This document shows positions 1 through 9,271 of a DNA stretch of 64,000 nucleotides, one piece after another. Location: positions 1 to 64,000 of the forward strand of contig CACESO010000003.1 of the NCBI GenBank assembly GCA_902562205.1. The letters run 5' to 3'. This DNA comes from an uncultured Pelagibacteraceae bacterium (GTDB taxonomy: Bacteria; Pseudomonadota; Alphaproteobacteria; Pelagibacterales; Pelagibacteraceae). Positions within the stretch are counted from its first letter, which is position 1. Each line of letters opens with the position of its first letter. The notes under the pieces were generated by a model. It was not told the DNA's origin, made no database searches, and saw nothing but the letters and a program-made list of their open reading frames with translations. Position numbers and translations under genes: made by a program.

Positions 1-943
1 CAAAAGTATTCCATGCGCTCCAATTAATCTTTTTTTTTGGCATAACAGTTTCATCAAAATGAATTACTGCTAAGTTTTTCTTGTATTTAAAGTTACACAA
101 AATACTTTTTTCATCATCAGAGGGCTCATCGATTATTGATAAAGCTTCATCTGCATGTGTAGCAATCACAACTTTATCGTATTCAAAATATTCGCTTTCC
201 CCTCCATAAAAGACGCGCGCAGAGTTACTAGATCTTGTAACTTTATTAATTTTATAATTTTTAAAGTGCTCCCCACTAATTTTTTTTATTACTTCGTTTA
301 CATATTCAATACTTCTATTTTTCACAGTGTACCATTGAGGTCTGTTTTTTAACTTGAATAATCCATGATTTTGAAAAAACTTTAAAAAAAACTTAATAGG
401 CATATTTTTTGCATTATCAGGTGGCATTGACCATATAGCTGATACCATTGGTAAAATGTGATAATTAATAAAAAAATCTGACATTTTTTCTTTTTGAAGA
501 AATGTTCCAAGATTTAAATTTTCATCTATATCATTCAATTTAGAACTCTTGTTATAAAACTTGATAATCTCATAAAACATTTTTAGAAAATTTAGATCAA
601 ATAAATTTTTTTTATAAGAAAATATACCTCGGACTCCTTTACCGCTATATTCTAAATTCTTTTCTTTTACCAAAAATGACAAACTCATATTACTTTTTTC
701 AATCTCTATTCCAATCTCACTAAAAAAATTAATCAAGTTTGGATAGGTATGTTTGTTAAAAACTATAAATCCAATATCTGTACGGATCTTTTTTTTACTT
801 TGAATGTCGGTTGAAATTTCCAATGTATGAGAATGTCCACCAAATCGATCTTCCTTTTCGAAAAGATCAACTTTATGTTTTTTTGATAAATAATATGCTG
901 CACTTAATCCAGAAATTCCTGACCCAATTACAGCAATTTTCAT
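1..943 (-). CDS. FAD/NAD-binding amine-oxidase-like protein (COG2907 type), 3' end cut by window
   Basis: 314 codons are visible and the C-terminus lies beyond the window edge. The protein starts with a Rossmann FAD-binding loop, G-S-G-I-S-G at residues 7-12, followed by an acidic strand end (LFEKEDRFGGHSHT) typical of flavin amine-oxidase and COG2907 proteins. Conserved-looking blocks follow (DIGFIVFN near 57, SAIWSMPP near 165, VVIATHADEAL near 262). The ATG lies 6 bp after the gcvP stop, so it may be co-transcribed with the glycine cleavage operon, though no functional link is obvious. Rhodobacter relatives of this family have been implicated in fatty-acid modification. Substrate assignment here would be inference. 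Confidence 0.75.
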   Translation of the reverse strand, partial: MKIAVIGSGISGLSAAYYLSKKHKVDLFEKEDRFGGHSHTLEISTDIQSKKKIRTDIGFIVFNKHTYPNLINFFSEIGIEIEKSNMSLSFLVKEKNLEYSGKGVRGIFSYKKNLFDLNFLKMFYEIIKFYNKSSKLNDIDENLNLGTFLQKEKMSDFFINYHILPMVSAIWSMPPDNAKNMPIKFFLKFFQNHGLFKLKNRPQWYTVKNRSIEYVNEVIKKISGEHFKNYKINKVTRSSNSARVFYGGESEYFEYDKVVIATHADEALSIIDEPSDDEKSILCNFKYKKNLAVIHFDETVMPKKKINWSAWNTF

Positions 944-949
944 TAAATT

Positions 950-3820
950 TTAAGCTGCATCTTCTTTAAATTCGTCAATACTTGGACAAGTGCAGAATAT
1001 ATTTTTATCTCCGTAAACATTATCAACTCTAGCAACAGGAGGCCAAAATTTATTTGTTTTTAAATATTTAGATGGATAAGCTGCTTCTTCTCTTGAGTAT
1101 TTGTGTTTCCATTCGTCAGAAGACAGTTCAAGATCAGTATGAGGTGCGTTCTTGATTGGATTATCTACTTTATCAAACTCGCTGGACTTAATCTTATCGA
1201 TTTCTTTTTTAATCTTAATTAAAGTTTCACAAAATCTGTCTATTTCTGTAAGGCTTTCACTTTCAGTTGGTTCTATCATCATTGTGCCAGCAACAGGCCA
1301 GGACATAGTTGGTGCATGAAAACCATAATCAATTAATCTTTTCGCAATATCTTCCTCCGTTATTCCTGTTTCTGATTTAATTTTTCTAATATCAATAATA
1401 CATTCGTGTGCCACATTGCCATTTGACCCTTTGTACAAAATCGGAAAGTGATCTTTTAATCTATGAGCTATATAATTTGCATTCAATATTGCAACTTGGG
1501 TAGCAAGCTTTAATCCAGTTGATCCCATCATTTTAATATACATCCAAGAAATTGATAAAATGCTTGAACTTCCCCAAGGGGCAGCAGAAACTGCTCCAAT
1601 TCCAGAAGTTGGCCCACAATCTTTTATTACTGGGTGGTTGGGCAAGTAAACTTGTAAATGTCTTTTACAAGCAATTGGTCCCATTCCAGGTCCTCCCCCA
1701 CCATGAGGAATACAAAACGTTTTATGTAAATTAATATGACAAACGTCTGGACCAAAATTTCCTGGTTTAGCAATTCCCACTAATGCATTTAGATTTGCAC
1801 CATCCATATAAACCTGACCACCATGTTTATGAACTAACTCACAAATATCTGATATTTTTTCTTCGAAAACTCCATGAGTGGATGGGTAAGTTACCATTAA
1901 TGCCCCAAGGTTTTCAGAATGTTGCTCTGCTTTTTTCTTTAAGTCATCGAAATCAACATTTCCTTCTTTATCACAATTAACAACAACAACTTTCATTCCA
2001 GTCATTTGTGCACTTGCCGGATTAGTACCGTGTGCTGAACTTGGAATTAAACATATATTTCTATTGGCCTCATCCCTATCTAAATGATACTTTCGTATAA
2101 CCATTAATCCCGCATATTCACCTTGAGCACCTGCATTAGGTTGAAGAGAAACACCCGAGAAACCAGTTATGGAACGCAACCAATTTTTTAGATCAGTAAA
2201 TAGATCTCTGAATCCCTCCATTTGTTCAATTGGGACAAATGGATGAGGTTCTGCAAACTCTTTCCATGAAATTGGGATCATCTCAGCGGCAGCATTTAGC
2301 TTCATTGTGCATGAACCAAGTGCAATCATTGTTCTATTCAATGCTATATCCTTATCTTCTAATCTTTTTAAGTATCTCAACATTTCAGTTTCAGAATGGT
2401 ATGAGTTGAAAACTGGATGTTCTAAATATTTTGAGGTTCTCAATAAGTTTTTTGGAAGATTAGGTAAACTTACTGAAGGATCCTCTTTTTTAATTGATTC
2501 TGCTGCGTTAAAAATTTTTAACAGTTGATTTACTCTATAAACATTCTTTCTTTCATCAAAAGAAACTGCAAGCATTTCAGAATTTACTTTACGTATATTA
2601 ACTTTTTGATTTAAAGCATTTTTATAAATTTGATCAGTTTTTTCTTTAGTAATGATTGTGACAGTATCAAAAAAATAATTAGAATAAAGTTCATATCCAG
2701 ACTGTTTTATTTTATCGGCAAAACTTTTTGCTAATTGTGAGACTCTTTCAGAAATATTCTTAATTCCATCTGGGCCATGATAAATAGAATAAGCTGCTGA
2801 TACAATTGCTAATAGAGCTTGGGCGGTGCAAATGTTGCTTGTCGCCTTGTCTCTTCTGATATGTTGCTCTCTAGTTTGCAAGGACAATCTGTATGCCTTG
2901 TTGCCGTGTCTATCAACTGACACACCGACAATTCTTCCTGGCATTGATCTTTTGTACTCATCTTTTGTTGCAAAAAAAGCTGCGTGTGGACCTCCATATC
3001 CCATTGGGATACCAAATCTTTGTGAGCTTCCAACTGCTATGTCAGCACCAAGTTCTCTTGGTGTTTTTAATTTTGCTAATGCTAGCAAATCACAAGCTAA
3101 TACAGACTTACCATTCTTTTTATGAATTTTGCTAATTGCTTCACTTGGGTCTTTAATATCTCCTAAAGTTCCAGGATATTGTAAAATTCCACAAACTAAA
3201 TCCTCTTTTAACTGGTCTAGAACCTCATCTTCTTTACCAACCAATACTTTTAAACCCAACGGTTCAGCTCTAGTTTGAATTACATTTATTGTTTGAGGGT
3301 GACAATCCTCAGATACAAAAACTAAATTACTATCTTTTTTGTTCAATCTGTGACTTAAGCCCATAGCCTCCGCTGCTGCTGTACCCTCATCTAATAAAGA
3401 GGCATTAGCTATATCCATTCCAGTAAAATCAACAATCATTTGTTGAAAATTTAATAACATCTCAAGTCTTCCTTGAGCTACTTCTGGCTGATAAGGTGTA
3501 TATGAAGTATACCAACCTGGATTTTCTAATATATTTCTTAAAATTACATAAGGTGTATAAGTTCCATAATAACCCATACCAATAAAATTTGAGTAAACTT
3601 GGTTTTTTTTTGATATTGCTCTTAATTTTCTCAAAGCTTCATATTCTGAATTTGATTCACCAATGTTTAATTCACCTCTAAACTTTATTTTTTCTGGCAC
3701 TGTGCTGTCAATTAAATCATCTAGCGATTTATAATTTAATTCTTTTAACATTTTTGATTGATCTTCTTTAGAAGGTCCAATGTGTCTCTTTAAAAAATCT
3801 TTTTCTGAATTTGGTAACAT
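950..3820 (-). CDS. gcvP: Glycine dehydrogenase (decarboxylating), P protein
   Basis: The PLP-dependent P protein decarboxylates glycine and passes the aminomethyl group to lipoyl-GcvH. At 956 aa it has the usual single-chain length (about 950-960), combining the two halves that are separate subunits in some bacteria. The N-terminus (KRHIGPS at 11-17) is typical, and the PLP lysine sits in an H-K-T-F-C-I-P-H-G-G-G-G block near residue 700. Its ATG overlaps the gcvH stop by one base (TAATG), indicating translational coupling. It is the last of the three gcv genes behind the riboswitch. The lipoamide dehydrogenase (L protein) is not in this window. Confidence 0.97.
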   Translation of the reverse strand: MLPNSEKDFLKRHIGPSKEDQSKMLKELNYKSLDDLIDSTVPEKIKFRGELNIGESNSEYEALRKLRAISKKNQVYSNFIGMGYYGTYTPYVILRNILENPGWYTSYTPYQPEVAQGRLEMLLNFQQMIVDFTGMDIANASLLDEGTAAAEAMGLSHRLNKKDSNLVFVSEDCHPQTINVIQTRAEPLGLKVLVGKEDEVLDQLKEDLVCGILQYPGTLGDIKDPSEAISKIHKKNGKSVLACDLLALAKLKTPRELGADIAVGSSQRFGIPMGYGGPHAAFFATKDEYKRSMPGRIVGVSVDRHGNKAYRLSLQTREQHIRRDKATSNICTAQALLAIVSAAYSIYHGPDGIKNISERVSQLAKSFADKIKQSGYELYSNYFFDTVTIITKEKTDQIYKNALNQKVNIRKVNSEMLAVSFDERKNVYRVNQLLKIFNAAESIKKEDPSVSLPNLPKNLLRTSKYLEHPVFNSYHSETEMLRYLKRLEDKDIALNRTMIALGSCTMKLNAAAEMIPISWKEFAEPHPFVPIEQMEGFRDLFTDLKNWLRSITGFSGVSLQPNAGAQGEYAGLMVIRKYHLDRDEANRNICLIPSSAHGTNPASAQMTGMKVVVVNCDKEGNVDFDDLKKKAEQHSENLGALMVTYPSTHGVFEEKISDICELVHKHGGQVYMDGANLNALVGIAKPGNFGPDVCHINLHKTFCIPHGGGGPGMGPIACKRHLQVYLPNHPVIKDCGPTSGIGAVSAAPWGSSSILSISWMYIKMMGSTGLKLATQVAILNANYIAHRLKDHFPILYKGSNGNVAHECIIDIRKIKSETGITEEDIAKRLIDYGFHAPTMSWPVAGTMMIEPTESESLTEIDRFCETLIKIKKEIDKIKSSEFDKVDNPIKNAPHTDLELSSDEWKHKYSREEAAYPSKYLKTNKFWPPVARVDNVYGDKNIFCTCPSIDEFKEDAA

Positions 3821-4200
3821 TATGCTGATGTCTCCTTTGCAAATTTATCGTACTCTTCTTTATTCATAAGAGTGTCAAGTTCTGATTTATCTTTTAGCTT
3901 TAATTTAAAAAACCATGCTCCACCTTCTGGGTCAGCATTGATTTTTGATGGATCGTCAACAATTGATTGATTAATTTCTACAACTTCACCACTTACTGGT
4001 GTATATACATCACTAGCAGCTTTTGTAGACTCTACCACACCTGCAGTTCCATCTTTTTCAACATTGGATCCTTTCTCAGGAAGTTCGGCAAAAACTATAT
4101 CACCTAACATTTCAGTTGCGTGTTTTGTAATTCCAATAGTTCCAACTTCTCCATCTAAAGTAATCCACTCATGTTCTTTTGAAAATTTTGTATTAGACAT
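3820..4200 (-). CDS. gcvH: Glycine cleavage system H protein
   Basis: Lipoyl carrier protein of 126 aa, the family's normal size. It shuttles the aminomethyl group between the P, T and L proteins. The lipoylated lysine is Lys60 in E-S-T-K-A-A-S-D. The sequence is collinear with the all-beta lipoyl domain from KEHEW (residues 8-12) onward. Its start lies inside the last codons of gcvT (8-bp overlap), with an AAGGAG Shine-Dalgarno embedded in the end of gcvT, so gcvT, gcvH and gcvP form one tight operon. Confidence 0.97.
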   Translation of the reverse strand: MSNTKFSKEHEWITLDGEVGTIGITKHATEMLGDIVFAELPEKGSNVEKDGTAGVVESTKAASDVYTPVSGEVVEINQSIVDDPSKINADPEGGAWFFKLKLKDKSELDTLMNKEEYDKFAKETSA

Positions 4201-5296
4201 TAGCTTCTCCTTTTACGTAACTTTTTTTATAAAACGGTAAATCACAAATATTGGCAGGCACTTTTTTTCCTCTTACTTCTAAGTAAACTTTTGTATCTGT
4301 TTTAGAATGAGAATTTGAAATATAGCCCATCGCGATTGATGCATTAACGCTTGGTCCAAATGTTCCGCTAGTGACTTTTCCAATCTCATTGTCTTTTTCA
4401 TCAAAAATTTTCGTTGACTCTCTTGCTATAACTCTAGTCTCTGGTTTGATACCAACTCTTAATTTTGACACCCCTTCTTCAATTTGTTTTTTTATTTGAT
4501 GTGATCCTATAAAATTATCATTTATTCTATTTTTTGAAATTGCCCACTTTAAATTTGCTTCAACTGGACTGGTATTTTCGTTTATGTCATGACCGTACAA
4601 GCACAAGCCCGCCTCTAATCTTAAAGTATCTCTTGCACCCAACCCAATTAAAGTTGACCCTTTAGAAATTAATTCTTCTACAAAATAGATTGCAACATTA
4701 TTAGGTAATGATATTTCAAAGCCATCTTCACCTGTATATCCAGATCTTGTTATAAAGATTTCATTATTTTTAAAAGAAAAGTTTTCTCCATTCATGAATT
4801 TTAATTTTGATACATTTGAAACCACATTTTCAAGAATTGTTTTAGACTCTGGACCTTGTATCGCTACAAGAGACAAATTATTGTTCATGTCCAAATTTTG
4901 ATCATCCAGTTTATTTTTAATAATCTGAAGATCATTTTGTTTACAAGCAGCATTTAAAATAATCATGTACTGATCTTTCATCCTGGTGATGATAAGATCA
5001 TCATATATTCCTCCATTTTCTTTCATTAAAAACGAATACTTGCTTTGATTAATTTTTAAATTTTTAAGATCAGTTGGTAAAATTTTTTGGAGTTTGTCTG
5101 TTATTTCGTTACTGTATTTAATGAATAACTGCCCCATATGGGAAACATCGAAAATTCCAGACTTATTTCTTGTAATATTATGCTCTTTTACAATTCCCTT
5201 AGAGTATTGTATCGGCATACTATAACCAGCAAACTCAACGAACTTAGCGTTGTGCTTTTTATGTAATTCGTATAGTGCAGTTTTTTTTATATTCAT
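4193..5296 (-). CDS. gcvT: Glycine cleavage system aminomethyltransferase (T protein)
   Basis: 367 aa, the usual size. It transfers the one-carbon unit from aminomethyl-GcvH to tetrahydrofolate and releases ammonia. Visible family blocks are Y-S-M-P-I-Q-Y (25-31), D-V-S-H-M-G-Q (50-56) and G-Y-T-G-E-D-G-F-E near residue 190. It is the first gene of gcvTHP, directly downstream of a tandem glycine riboswitch. The AUG immediately follows the 3' strand of the second aptamer's P1 stem, so translation is likely controlled by glycine binding. Confidence 0.97.
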   Translation of the reverse strand: MNIKKTALYELHKKHNAKFVEFAGYSMPIQYSKGIVKEHNITRNKSGIFDVSHMGQLFIKYSNEITDKLQKILPTDLKNLKINQSKYSFLMKENGGIYDDLIITRMKDQYMIILNAACKQNDLQIIKNKLDDQNLDMNNNLSLVAIQGPESKTILENVVSNVSKLKFMNGENFSFKNNEIFITRSGYTGEDGFEISLPNNVAIYFVEELISKGSTLIGLGARDTLRLEAGLCLYGHDINENTSPVEANLKWAISKNRINDNFIGSHQIKKQIEEGVSKLRVGIKPETRVIARESTKIFDEKDNEIGKVTSGTFGPSVNASIAMGYISNSHSKTDTKVYLEVRGKKVPANICDLPFYKKSYVKGEANV

Positions 5297-5455
5297 ATTA
5301 ACTCTCTAACCCCCTCTGTCGTGGTGCCTGAGAGATTTTAGCTCCTTCGGCGAGAATTTGTCTCTTTCCAGAGTTAATATGTACGGTCCTTTTGCCTGAG
5401 AGTTTCCGGGGTGGTTGCTCCTTCGGCGCTACTTAATGTAGTCTCTCCCGTATCA
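5297..5455 (-). promoter_or_regulatory. Tandem glycine riboswitch upstream of gcvT
   Basis: Read on the minus strand, two consecutive aptamers each carry the family signatures GCCGAAGGAGC and CTCTCAGGCA, roughly 5380-5455 (aptamer I) and 5297-5378 (aptamer II). P1 of aptamer I is TACGG paired with CCGTA. P1 of aptamer II is a 9-bp helix between 5370-5378 and 5297-5305, and its 3' strand ends at the base before the gcvT AUG. Glycine riboswitches of this class are known before gcv genes in many bacteria, including SAR11. I saw no terminator between the aptamers and gcvT, so translational control is more likely than attenuation. Confidence 0.95.
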
Positions 5456-5486
5456 GATTATATTAGCATATTTTTGATAATCGTCA

Positions 5487-6362
5487 TCAAGAAATAGTTT
5501 TTTTTTCCAGTTTAATAACATTGTAAAACTGCAGTAATACTGCTAATAATACAATTGAACCCCCAACTAAAACAATAAATGGTGGATTTTCACTCACAAA
5601 TAACCATGCCCAAAGAGGTCCAAGAATAGCTTCAGTGAGCATTATGATACCAACAATTGCCGAGGGCGTAGATCTTGCCCCAATTGTAATGAATATAAAA
5701 CCAAAACCTAATTGAAAGAAACCTGCTAGAAAACCTAAAAATATATCATATGATGAAATATTAATTTTACCTGCAACAAAATAACCGACCGACATTGCGA
5801 TTATTCCAGCAATTAATTGTAACGGTATCATGTCTACATCTGGATGTTTTCTAATAATAATAATTAAGATTGCAAATGACACTGGCATAATAAATGCTGC
5901 AATATTTCCAGACACTTGTCCTGGAGACAAAGATCCCCCAACCATTAAAATAATACCGGAGATAGCTAGTATAATTGATATTAAAGTTAATTTTGAAATT
6001 TTCTCTTTTAAAAATAAATATCCAAAGATTGCTAGGAAAATTGTTTGAGTTTGAATAATAAAATTAGCATTGGCTACTGTTGTATTATACATCGCAAAAA
6101 CATAGCCACAAAACCCTGAAGATAAAACTATACCGCCAATAAGACCGGGGAAGCCTGATTTCTTAAAAGCATAAAAAACATTTTTTTTATAAGTAATGAG
6201 TAAAAAAATTGATACAACTAAAATAAAAAAAAGAGATCTCCAAAAAAGTATCTGCCATAATGTGGCACCCTCAAAAGATTTTACAATCATGCCCCCAAAA
6301 CTTAAACTAGTGGCACCAAAAAAAACCAATAGTGGACCCGGTAATCTTGTTATAAAATTCAT
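5487..6362 (-). CDS. EamA/DMT-family permease
   Basis: 291 aa with about ten hydrophobic helices arranged as two EamA repeats (roughly 10-145 and 150-285), which is the classic drug/metabolite transporter layout. The first repeat holds G-A-T-S-L-S-F-G-G-M near residue 16, and the second ends in a short cytoplasmic tail KLEKKTIS. Its ATG overlaps the end of pxpC by 4 bp, so it is the third gene of the pxpB-pxpC-eamA transcript. That suggests transport of 5-oxoproline, glutamate or a related compound. The substrate and direction are inference. Confidence 0.85.
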   Translation of the reverse strand: MNFITRLPGPLLVFFGATSLSFGGMIVKSFEGATLWQILFWRSLFFILVVSIFLLITYKKNVFYAFKKSGFPGLIGGIVLSSGFCGYVFAMYNTTVANANFIIQTQTIFLAIFGYLFLKEKISKLTLISIILAISGIILMVGGSLSPGQVSGNIAAFIMPVSFAILIIIIRKHPDVDMIPLQLIAGIIAMSVGYFVAGKINISSYDIFLGFLAGFFQLGFGFIFITIGARSTPSAIVGIIMLTEAILGPLWAWLFVSENPPFIVLVGGSIVLLAVLLQFYNVIKLEKKTIS

Positions 6363-7306
6363 CTTATTTTATTAATTATGTTCTTAGTTTCCATAGTATA
6401 AATTTTATATAAATTTTCTGCCTCTTTAAGATTTACAATTTTAAATTTGATTTTTTCTCCAGGTGGGCATTGTGCTAACTTGTCATAATCTGCACTTATT
6501 ACAACAGCAATTTTTGGATAACCACCTATTGTTCCGTGGTCCGAAAGCATTACTATAGGGTCTCCATCAGCTGGAACTTGTATTACTCCTTTTCCTAATC
6601 CTTCAGACTTGATGTTTGTTTTTTTTAAATTCTTAATTTTAGGTCCACTCAATCTCATTCCCATTCTATCGGTAAGTTTTGAAACAATAAAATCTTTACT
6701 TGTAAAATCTTTGATTGAGTCTTCTGAGAAGTAATCAAAGTTTGTGCCCTTAATCACTCTTATAAATTCTATTTTTGAGTTTAGGTATTCTAAACTTTTT
6801 TCAATTGCGCTATCAACATCATTTAAGATTATTGTTTGACCAATCTCTATTTTTTTCCCATCATTAGGACCTACTTCTGCTCTAACAGTTGTCGAATAAC
6901 TATTACAAAATTTATTAATCTGAAAACCACCTTTGACTGTAAGGTAGCCATAGACTGACTTTTCAGTTGATATAATATCAAGACAATCTTTATTATTTAG
7001 ATTGTAAGTTCTGTAACATTCACCTTTTATTTCAGAGGCGTCTTTTTTAATTATCTTAAAATTAACGTTACCTGTGATTACAATAGAGGTTTGACTTCCA
7101 GAAAATTCAAGTAAGGGCCCTTGGTATGCAAACTCTAATACTGCATCATCTTCTCTATTAGTAATTAATGAGTTAGCGATTAGAAAATTCCTTTTATCTA
7201 TTGCTCCACTAAATGGAAGGCCTACATGATATAAGTTATCTCTTCCTAAATCTTGAAAAGTAGTATTTATACCAGGTCTTAATACTTTAAAACTATTTTT
7301 GCTCAT
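6359..7306 (-). CDS. pxpC: 5-oxoprolinase subunit C (biotin-dependent carboxyltransferase-like, KipA/YbgK family)
   Basis: 315 aa. With PxpA and PxpB it forms the prokaryotic ATP-dependent 5-oxoprolinase, which opens pyroglutamate to glutamate. Family blocks seen are F-Q-D-L-G-R (residues 17-22), L-P-F-S-G-A-I-D (30-37) and S-D-H-G-T-I-G-G-Y-P near residue 255. It overlaps pxpB by 14 bp, and the order B then C is typical. Older annotations call it urea amidolyase-related or an allophanate hydrolase subunit 2. The linked pxpA favours the 5-oxoprolinase reading. Confidence 0.9.
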   Translation of the reverse strand: MSKNSFKVLRPGINTTFQDLGRDNLYHVGLPFSGAIDKRNFLIANSLITNREDDAVLEFAYQGPLLEFSGSQTSIVITGNVNFKIIKKDASEIKGECYRTYNLNNKDCLDIISTEKSVYGYLTVKGGFQINKFCNSYSTTVRAEVGPNDGKKIEIGQTIILNDVDSAIEKSLEYLNSKIEFIRVIKGTNFDYFSEDSIKDFTSKDFIVSKLTDRMGMRLSGPKIKNLKKTNIKSEGLGKGVIQVPADGDPIVMLSDHGTIGGYPKIAVVISADYDKLAQCPPGEKIKFKIVNLKEAENLYKIYTMETKNIINKIR

Positions 7307-7970
7307 TAAATTTTGAATATTCCTTTTTTGAAATTTCGAAGAACTCTACTTCATCACCCGGATCGATTAATGTTAATTTAGTTGGATCTTTAGTAAAAAC
7401 TTTTTTAGGTGAATTACCAATAATATTCCACCCCCCTGGACTTTCAAAAGTATAGATATTACAGAATTGTTCTGTAATACCTACTGAGCCCTTAGGAACT
7501 TTAACTCTTGGAGTTTCAAGCCTATCTAATCTAATTTTTTCTTTAATATCACCAAGAAACGGCATACCAGCAATAAATCCAGTCATATAACAAAAATATT
7601 TTTGAGCTACTAGTTGATTGATTATTTCTTTTTTAGTTAAGCCCGTTTTTTTTTCAACTCTTTCTAAGTCAAGTGCAAACTCATCGTCAAAACATACAGG
7701 TATCTTTACTAGTTTTGTTTTAGCTGCTTCAAAAGTTGAAATATCTAGATTTTGTACGATATCTTTTATTTTTTTATAGTTGGTAAGCTCTAAATCAAAA
7801 TAAATAATTAATTTATTATACGAAGGTGCAATGTTTTTTATGCCAATAATATTTTTTTCTCTTATATCATTAAAATAATTTATTACTCTAAGATTAGTTT
7901 CCTTGTTTACAGTATCGCCAAAATCACAATATAAAGCTGCGTCGCCAAGATTGTATATATTTTTGATCAT
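7293..7970 (-). CDS. pxpB: 5-oxoprolinase subunit B (KipI/YbgJ family)
   Basis: 225 aa, a common length for this subunit. Visible signatures are G-D-A-A-L-Y-C-D-F near residue 9, the G-F-I-A-G-M-P-F-L-G block near 132, and S-P-G-G-W-N-I-I-G-N near 178, which is diagnostic of the KipI/PxpB fold. It is the first gene of a minus-strand operon with pxpC and a permease. Its ATG at 7970 faces the ATG of pxpA at 7998 across only 27 bp. Confidence 0.9.
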   Translation of the reverse strand: MIKNIYNLGDAALYCDFGDTVNKETNLRVINYFNDIREKNIIGIKNIAPSYNKLIIYFDLELTNYKKIKDIVQNLDISTFEAAKTKLVKIPVCFDDEFALDLERVEKKTGLTKKEIINQLVAQKYFCYMTGFIAGMPFLGDIKEKIRLDRLETPRVKVPKGSVGITEQFCNIYTFESPGGWNIIGNSPKKVFTKDPTKLTLIDPGDEVEFFEISKKEYSKFNEQK

Positions 7971-7997
7971 GCCATGTTATACTTTAACTCATAAATT
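7971..7997. promoter_or_regulatory. Very short divergent spacer between pxpB and pxpA
   Basis: Two divergent start codons are separated by 27 bp. A TATACT hexamer lies on the plus strand at 7978-7983, 14 bp before the pxpA ATG, and could be a -10 element. Any -35 element must then lie inside the opposite gene. No clear Shine-Dalgarno precedes either start, so short-leader or leaderless transcripts are possible. Confidence 0.3.
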
Positions 7998-8771
7998 ATG
8001 GAAATTAATATTAATTGTGATTTAGGTGAAAAATCCAAACACCACTCAAATAAATATGATCCTAAACTATTAGGTATAGTTAATTCTGCAAATATTGCTT
8101 GTGGTTATCATGCGGGAGATGAAGATACCATGAGAGAAACAATAAAAATATCAAAAAAAAATGGTGTAAGTATTGGAGCACACCCGTCATTTAATGATCC
8201 TGAAAATTTTGGAAGAAAAAGGATTAATCTTTCTTCAGCTGAAATAGAGAAACTTATTCAAGATCAATACAATATACTTCAAGCCATTGCACAAGAAAAT
8301 AAAGTTAGCGTATCTCATATCAAGCCTCATGGTGCGTTAAATAACATGGCATGTGAGGATATTGACTTAGCAACTATTATTGCAAAAACAATTTACAAAA
8401 TTAATAAAGATTTAATTTATTTAGTGCCAACAGGCTCAAAAATGGAAATTTCTGCAAAAAAATTAGGAATGAAGGTCGCTTGTGAAATATTTGCAGATAG
8501 AAATTATGAAGACGATGGGAATTTAGTCTCAAGAAAAAAAAGCACTGCTTTAATCACAGATCCGATTAAAGCGCAAGATCACGTTCTAAAGATGGTAAAA
8601 AACCAAGCGTTAAATTGTCTCTCTGGTAAACAAATTCCTTGTGAAATTGATTCAGTTTGTATACATGGAGATAATCTTTCATCTTTAGAAACGGCATTTA
8701 AAGTTAGAGAAAATTTAGAAAAAAACAAACTAGGCTTATTGCCATTAGATGAATTAAAGAAATTTAAATGA
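7998..8771 (+). CDS. pxpA: 5-oxoprolinase subunit A (LamB/YcsF family)
   Basis: 257 aa, the usual length. Signature blocks are N-C-D-L-G-E (residues 5-10), S-A-N-I-A-C-G-Y-H-A-G-D (31-42) and G-A-H-P-S-F-N-D near 58, followed by FGRK. With PxpBC it cleaves 5-oxoproline to glutamate at the expense of ATP. The gene is divergent from pxpBC, whereas in many genomes all three are collinear. The stop overlaps the start of the next gene (ATGATG), so the TPR protein is probably co-translated. Confidence 0.93.
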   Translation: MEININCDLGEKSKHHSNKYDPKLLGIVNSANIACGYHAGDEDTMRETIKISKKNGVSIGAHPSFNDPENFGRKRINLSSAEIEKLIQDQYNILQAIAQENKVSVSHIKPHGALNNMACEDIDLATIIAKTIYKINKDLIYLVPTGSKMEISAKKLGMKVACEIFADRNYEDDGNLVSRKKSTALITDPIKAQDHVLKMVKNQALNCLSGKQIPCEIDSVCIHGDNLSSLETAFKVRENLEKNKLGLLPLDELKKFK

Positions 8772-9271
8772 TGTTTAAAAAATTTTTAATTATTTTATTA
8801 TTTGTTTTAATTACTAGTCCAGCTTTTTCAGCAGGTGGAAGTGGTGGTTCTGGTGGCGGAGAAGAAAGCAAGCCAGTAACACAATATCAAATTGCAGAAA
8901 AAATGATAAAAAAAGCCAAAAAATTTGAAAAAAAAAATAAGACAGATAAAGCACAAAAACATTATAAAAAAGCTATAGGATATTTACTAAAGCATAACAA
9001 AAAGTTTCCTTCGGACCCTAACACACTAAATTATTTAGGCTTCACACATAGAAAAGTTGGTGATTATGAAAATGCAGAAATATACTATTCGATGGGGCTC
9101 GAATTAGATCCTAAGCATGTGGGTATAAACGAATATATGGGAGAGTTATTTGTAGTAACTAATAGATTAGACAAAGCTAAAGAAAGACTTGCTGTTCTTA
9201 AAGATTGTAACTGTAAAGAGTATAAAGAGCTTAAATTAGTAATTGAAGGAAAGAAAGAGTCTAAATACTAA
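8768..9271 (+). CDS. Exported TPR-repeat protein
   Basis: 167 aa. An N-terminal signal peptide (hydrophobic residues 6-16, likely cleavage after A-F-S) is followed by a glycine-rich linker (G-G-S-G-G-S-G-G-G) and a Lys-rich helix. Two to three tetratricopeptide units follow at about residues 65-150 (Y-L-G-F-T-H-R-K-V-G-D-Y-E-N-A-E is a clear TPR). The start is one of two adjacent ATG codons overlapping the pxpA stop. Its role is unknown. It could be a periplasmic scaffold, and its link to pxpA may be only transcriptional. It converges on dctM with a 4-bp overlap. Confidence 0.75.
   Translation: MMFKKFLIILLFVLITSPAFSAGGSGGSGGGEESKPVTQYQIAEKMIKKAKKFEKKNKTDKAQKHYKKAIGYLLKHNKKFPSDPNTLNYLGFTHRKVGDYENAEIYYSMGLELDPKHVGINEYMGELFVVTNRLDKAKERLAVLKDCNCKEYKELKLVIEGKKESKY

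Noticed and set aside
2809-3135. Antisense and alternative-frame ORFs inside gcvP
   Set aside because: They shadow a strongly conserved gene, have no family motifs and overlap each other.
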